Shown here in pieces: positions 60,330 to 64,000 of a stretch of 64,000 nt of DNA. The position numbers and the translations under genes were made by a program. The stretch is taken from assembly GCA_030490835.1 (NCBI GenBank), contig CM059972.1, forward strand, positions 36,311,452-36,375,451, read 5' to 3'. Source of the DNA: Annona cherimola (taxonomy: Eukaryota > Streptophyta > Magnoliopsida > Magnoliales > Annonaceae). Position 1 is the first letter of the stretch; each line of letters begins with the position of its first letter. Below the pieces are notes generated by a model. It had not been told where the DNA came from. It saw only the letters and a list, made by a program, of their open reading frames with translations, and searched no databases.

Positions 60330-61916
60330 ATGGCACCAAAGAAAGCCGTATCAAAACCATACCCCAAACGGGTTCCCACACAACCTTCATCTCATACAGA
60401 AAAAGAAGTTCCTAGGAAAGCTAGGACACCCGCTAAGAGGACAAGGGAGGAACCCTCTACATCAACAGGCAGGAGAGTTCGATTCCAAGAAGGAACTCCA
60501 TCCAACACTGCGGGTCGTGAAGAACAAGCCCAAACCTCACAGAGCACACAGTCTGGGGCAAGCAGAAGGGACACTGCGGCCGGGAAAACTCAAGTGTTGA
60601 AGATGCCCACGACCTACTTCAAAACCGAGCTCGAGCACAGCAGGTTTTACAAACATTTCTATGAGCGGAAGGTATTCATACCTAAAATCATAGATTTTAA
60701 ATTTTTGGAAGATTAGGGGTCCGACATAGAAGACCTATTAGATTTTCAAGGATGGACCAAATTGTTAAAAGAGGATGAACGAGTCTATCCAGATCTTACC
60801 CGACTATTTTATTATCTATGGGACGAAGAATATTATGGAACATTTGTCAAAGGAATAGAAACAGACATTGGAAACGAGATAACTCCAAGTCAGACTGGAG
60901 CAATGATTCATTTAGGACAAATACTTGGAGTCCCTTATGTAGAAGAGCCTTTTCCTGAAGATCTCACAATGGATCAGATATACAATCAGCTCACCCGGAG
61001 TAACAAGTATCACCCGGGAATCAAATTTCTTCGATACATGGATCTATCACCCAGGTTACGGGTCCTAAGACTTCTCATTGCCCACTGCATCTACCCAAAG
61101 GGCGGTGGGAGAAATCAATTGAACCCACAAGAAGCTGGGATTTTATGGAAAGTAGCCAATAGAGTCAAGGTGAGCCTCCCAAGATTGTTTCTTGAAGCGT
61201 TGGCATCTAGAAAGGACAACCCACGAGGAGTCCTCCCTTATGGCACTTGGATCACAAAGATCCTCGAATTCTTTGGAGTGGACATTGAAGGCGAGCCTTT
61301 TGAAGTGCTTAAGTCCACCAACACCATCAACAAAGCACTGATCCAGAGGATGAAAATCAATGTGCTTGAACTCAGGCCAGAAGCTCCAGAAGAAGAGCAT
61401 GAAGATAATGCACAAGCTGAGGGGGAGCAACCTCCCGAGGCACCGGCCGCTCCAGCAGAGCCTCCTTCAACCATCTCGCACGGATCCTACTCTCCACAAG
61501 GGTCCGCTGCACCAGAACGGATGCCTCCAACCTCATCTGAGGAGGTCACTCTAAAAGATCTTAGAGATGAAATCGTTGCCATCCGTGAAGAAATGGGTCA
61601 CAAAGAAGACCGGATGACGAGTCTTGTGACCGAAGTGTTGGCGGCAATCAATAATATGCATTCCCGACAAGATCGAATCGATCGGGAAATGCGTACAATC
61701 CGCTATTACCTTGCATCGGGTCGTCACCAAAAGCAACCCATACCCGAACTTCATCCATTTGATACCGGATCAGTTCGACGTGAACCGACTCCCGCACCAT
61801 GCTCATCTTACTACTCATCCGCCCATGTCCGTCCCATCAAACCAACTCAATCTATCTATCCCATTTCCCAATTTCAATTTACCAAGTCTTTGGTAATTGA
61901 CAAATTTTTTGAGTGA
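60330..61916 (+). pseudogene. CopB third ORF in env-like position, putative plant transposon protein type; one nonsense codon
   Basis: 528 codons in one frame from MAPKKAVSKPYPKR, with a TAG at 60714-60716 and otherwise open. An in-frame TAA lies about 15 bases upstream, so this is the first ATG. Residues 1-85 are basic and Ser/Thr/Pro-rich with possible nuclear signals (RKARTPAKR). Residues ~90-360 form a globular part (YFKTELEHSRFYKHFYERK ... GAMIHLGQILGVPYVEEPF ... PRLRVLRLLIAHCIYPKGG ... LFLEALASR). I recognise this as the 'putative plant transposon protein' (Transposase_32-like) family found in retroelement accessory ORFs. An acidic Pro/Ala linker follows, then a likely coiled coil (~406-465, DLRDEIVAIREEMGHKEDRM). 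No convincing signal peptide or membrane segment is seen, so 'env-like' refers to position only. PPT1 starts six bases after the stop. Function unknown. Confidence 0.8.
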
Positions 61917-61921
61917 TTGAC

Positions 61922-61938
61922 AAAAAGGGGGAGAAAAG
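61922..61938 (+). other. CopB upstream PPT (PPT1)
   Basis: AAAAAGGGGGAGAAAAGA directly after the third ORF. It matches the upstream PPT of CopA, including the preceding ATTGAC. Confidence 0.8.
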
Positions 61939-62166
61939 ATAGGTTTGAGAGTTTTCTTTTTGTTTGAGTGGGGTAATTTGTATCTAGGTTTCATTTTTGT
62001 TTTACATTGTATTTTGAAACTTGATACATATATGAAAGTTGTGTTATGCTTGCAATGATTAATATGAATGTTTGAATGATATGAATGATATGAAAGTAAT
62101 GCTCTATCATGAATATTTTTTTTCTTTTTATGATAATGGTTTGAAATTCAAAAGCTCTGAACTATG
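61939..62166 (+). other. CopB inter-PPT spacer, no gene
   Basis: AT-rich sequence with many ATGA/TGAATG words; nothing coding is recognised. The MITE follows at 62167, and the spacer resumes at 62477. Confidence 0.6.
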
Positions 62167-62476
62167 GGTGCGTTTGGCATTGCCAAAAACACTTGTGACA
62201 GATTTTCATCCCTAAAACATGTCGCATCATACTACGGCACCCATGGTTTTTAAATGTTGCCGCTGCCCCGCAAATCCGTCGCAACAAAATAATGCGCAGT
62301 AACCCTTCTCGTACATGCTGGCGGCGGCGAAAAATGTTCATCCGTAGGACGCTGGGGATGACAGAGCACGGCAGACGACGATGTAGTTGCTGAAGTGACG
62401 GGTTTTTCCGACGGCTCCCTGGTCAATGAAAACTTTTACACGATTTTACAAGTTTTTGGCAATGCCAAACACACCC
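62167..62476. mobile_element. 310-bp MITE nested in CopB
   Basis: The 25-bp terminal inverted repeats GGGTG(C/T)GTTTGGCATTGCC... match with one difference and are flanked by TAT on both sides (62164-62166 and 62477-62479). The TIR itself holds a palindrome, TTTGGCA-T-TGCCAAA. The inside is GC-richer than the host and has no ORF. Terminal GGGTGTGTTTGG-type ends with a 3-bp duplication suggest a PIF/Harbinger-like MITE, though TAT is not the usual TWA. Confidence 0.82.
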
Positions 62477-62581
62477 TATATGTTTGAAAGTACCTAGGAC
62501 AATGCTCTGTTTTTCAAAAAATATATGAACATGCTTAATGTTTTGAAAGGTATCAACTCAAATGTAGTTTTGTCAATCATC

Positions 62582-62594
62582 AAAAAGGGGGAGA
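62582..62594 (+). other. CopB PPT adjoining the 3' LTR (PPT2)
   Basis: AAAAAGGGGGAGA followed by TT and the LTR start TGTTGGAAAC at 62596. Confidence 0.9.
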
Positions 62595-62595
62595 T

Positions 62596-64000
62596 TGTTG
62601 GAAACAATGTTCAAAACAAAACAAATTGACCAAAGCATAAGTTTTGATGATTAAACAAAGACTAATTTGAGTATATAAAGTGTACTAATGAGTTTGCCAA
62701 GTGTTTAAGGAAAGCAAAGAAGTCAAGTCGATTACCAAGTCAACTTGGACTTCGACTTGGGGGGAAGTCGATACCTAAGTCGACTTCACAAGCGACTTCA
62801 AATGGCAAAAGGTGGATAGCATTGAAAATAGAAAACAAGCAAGTGAAGTCGCAGGCCAAGTCGACTCCACGTTCGACTTGGGAAGCCAAGTCTCAGACGA
62901 AGTCGACTCCAGCATCGACTTCAAACGTCAAAAAGTGTCCAGAGTTGAAAATGTGGAAACGGACATGGCGAAGTCGCAGGCGAAGTCGACTCCAGGTGCG
63001 ACTTGGGCGAAGTCGCAGACAAGGTCGACTCCAACTTCGACTTGAGGAGTTCAGACTTGAAGATTGAAGTTTCAAGCTTATTCCAAGGATCCATTTAGAC
63101 TTTATCAAATCCAAATAAGATGCAAAGTCCATTCTCAAAAAGCAACTGAAGTTTCTTGAAGATCAAAGCTAAGATTCATATTCAAAGTTCAAATCAAGTC
63201 TATCAAGTCCAAGGCTAATCTTCAAGTTTATTCCAAATGAAGCAATACCCAAGTCATGAAGACCAATTTTACAAAGTTCAAGCCAATTCAAGAAGATCAA
63301 GGCGTTTTTGCAAAAGACAACGCCAAGTCGCAACCCAAGTCGACTCCAGGATCGACTTGAGTTGAAGTCTGAAAGCCAAGTCGACCCAAGACTCGGACTT
63401 GAAAATCTGAAGAACTGGATTCGCAAACGAGGTCGACTTCAGGTGCGACTTGGAAGCCAAGTCGCAGGCCAAGTCGACTCCATCTTCGACTTGGAAAATA
63501 ACGTTCGAATTTTCGAACGTTGGAGTTCATTTATTGCGCGCCAACCACCTCTACAACATTCAAATCCTTCTCTTTCTATATAAGGACCCTCAAATGAACG
63601 TGAATACACACAAGAACATTACAAGACACTACTATATACTCTACAAGGTCCAAAGAGAGAAAAGAAGTGCTAGAGAGGAATCCTATTTGCTTTTCTCCAT
63701 TTTTGAGTGGTCCATATACATTCTAAGGAAGAAGAGAGCTTCAGGTTGCAAGCCACATCATCAAGAATCATCCAAGCTGCTTCTAAATTCTTCCTCGAGC
63801 TCAAACTTGTCTACACATCATTGTAAAGTGTAGTTTTTCTTATTTCAAAGTCTTGTTGTATTAACCTTGATTTAGCTTGAGTAGCTAAGATCAAGTGTAT
63901 GCAAAGTAGTGTGTGATTGGAGTGGAACTCATCACCTACTTGTGCAGTGAGTTGCTTATGCCCCCTAGAGCTGGAATCTAGAAGAGAGCATAGGCTCTAA
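62596..64000 (+). repeat. CopB 3' LTR, first 1405 bp
   Basis: Matches 52978 onward with scattered substitutions and no large indel. About 310 bp remain outside the window. The palindrome (63500-63521) and TATA box (63577-63584) are conserved. Confidence 0.95.

Larger units (their letters stand above)
52978..64000 (+). mobile_element. CopB: Sirevirus-type copia element with an env-position third ORF, right end outside window
   Basis: LTR - PBS - gag - pol - GTCGAC-repeat spacer - CT-rich leader - third ORF - PPT1 - MITE - PPT2 - LTR. The 5' flank is CAAAG (52973-52977); its duplicate should follow the 3' LTR beyond 64000. The visible parts of the two LTRs differ by roughly two per hundred bases by eye. 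The gene regions have no frameshift and only three nonsense codons (55120, 58190, 60714). It is inserted in Tk5 gag. Confidence 0.95.

Overview
This window is plant nuclear DNA, almost certainly from an angiosperm, and it consists almost entirely of nested LTR retrotransposons. I see no host protein-coding gene, rRNA or tRNA gene. Three lineages are recognisable. (1) Ty3/gypsy chromoviruses of the Tekay/Del type ('Tk'): very long LTRs starting TGTGAAAC and ending GGCGCCACA, an initiator-Met tRNA primer-binding site (PBS), two CCHC knuckles and a C-terminal chromodomain-like tail. (2) Ty1/copia Sirevirus (SIRE/Maximus-like) elements ('Cop'): 1.6-1.7 kb LTRs TGTTGGAAAC...ACCAACA, the same PBS, a long gag, and doubled polypurine tracts (PPTs). 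(3) One Athila-like gypsy fragment ('Ath'). The sequence is AT-rich, and the lineages are land-plant specific; I cannot name the species.

Layout, left to right. 1-4367 is the 5' LTR of Tk1 (+), cut by the window edge. Its leader (4368-4693, resuming at 13321) is interrupted by a whole minus-strand Sirevirus, CopA (4694-13320). Tk1 gag-pol follows (13543-18318), then its PPT and a truncated 3' LTR (18345-19828). Tk2 (-) is a rearranged element: a truncated 3' LTR (19829-~23580), a stub of gag start, leader and PBS (~23580-23824), and a 5' LTR (23825-33710) that is itself split by a complete plus-strand solo LTR of 5943 bp (24686-30628) with perfect GAAAA target duplications. Ath1 (-, 33711-37595) keeps gag and protease but no RT or integrase. 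Then come a truncated Tk3 LTR (-, 37596-~41368), a short inverted LTR-end/PBS scrap, and CopC (-, gag start plus 5' LTR, ~41467-43578), which sits in a Tk4 gag-protease fragment (-, 43579-44329). Next are a Tk LTR (-, 44330-48314) and, head to head with it, the 5' LTR of Tk5 (+, 48318-51826). Tk5 leader and gag (to 52977) are split by CopB (+, 52978 to beyond 64000), the best preserved element here.

CopB is the most interesting part. Besides gag (54739-56541) and pol (56549-59626) it carries a third long reading frame in the env-like position (60330-61916). Before it lie a dense array of GTCGAC-centred repeats and a roughly 450 bp CT-rich leader that looks like a plant gene 5' UTR. Two PPTs follow, with a 310 bp MITE between them. 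CopA has the same backbone but lacks this third gene. None of the elements looks fully functional: CopB has three nonsense codons and one altered integrase catalytic residue, and Tk1 gag-pol has about 18 stops, most explicable by C-to-T or G-to-A change, in an otherwise unbroken frame.
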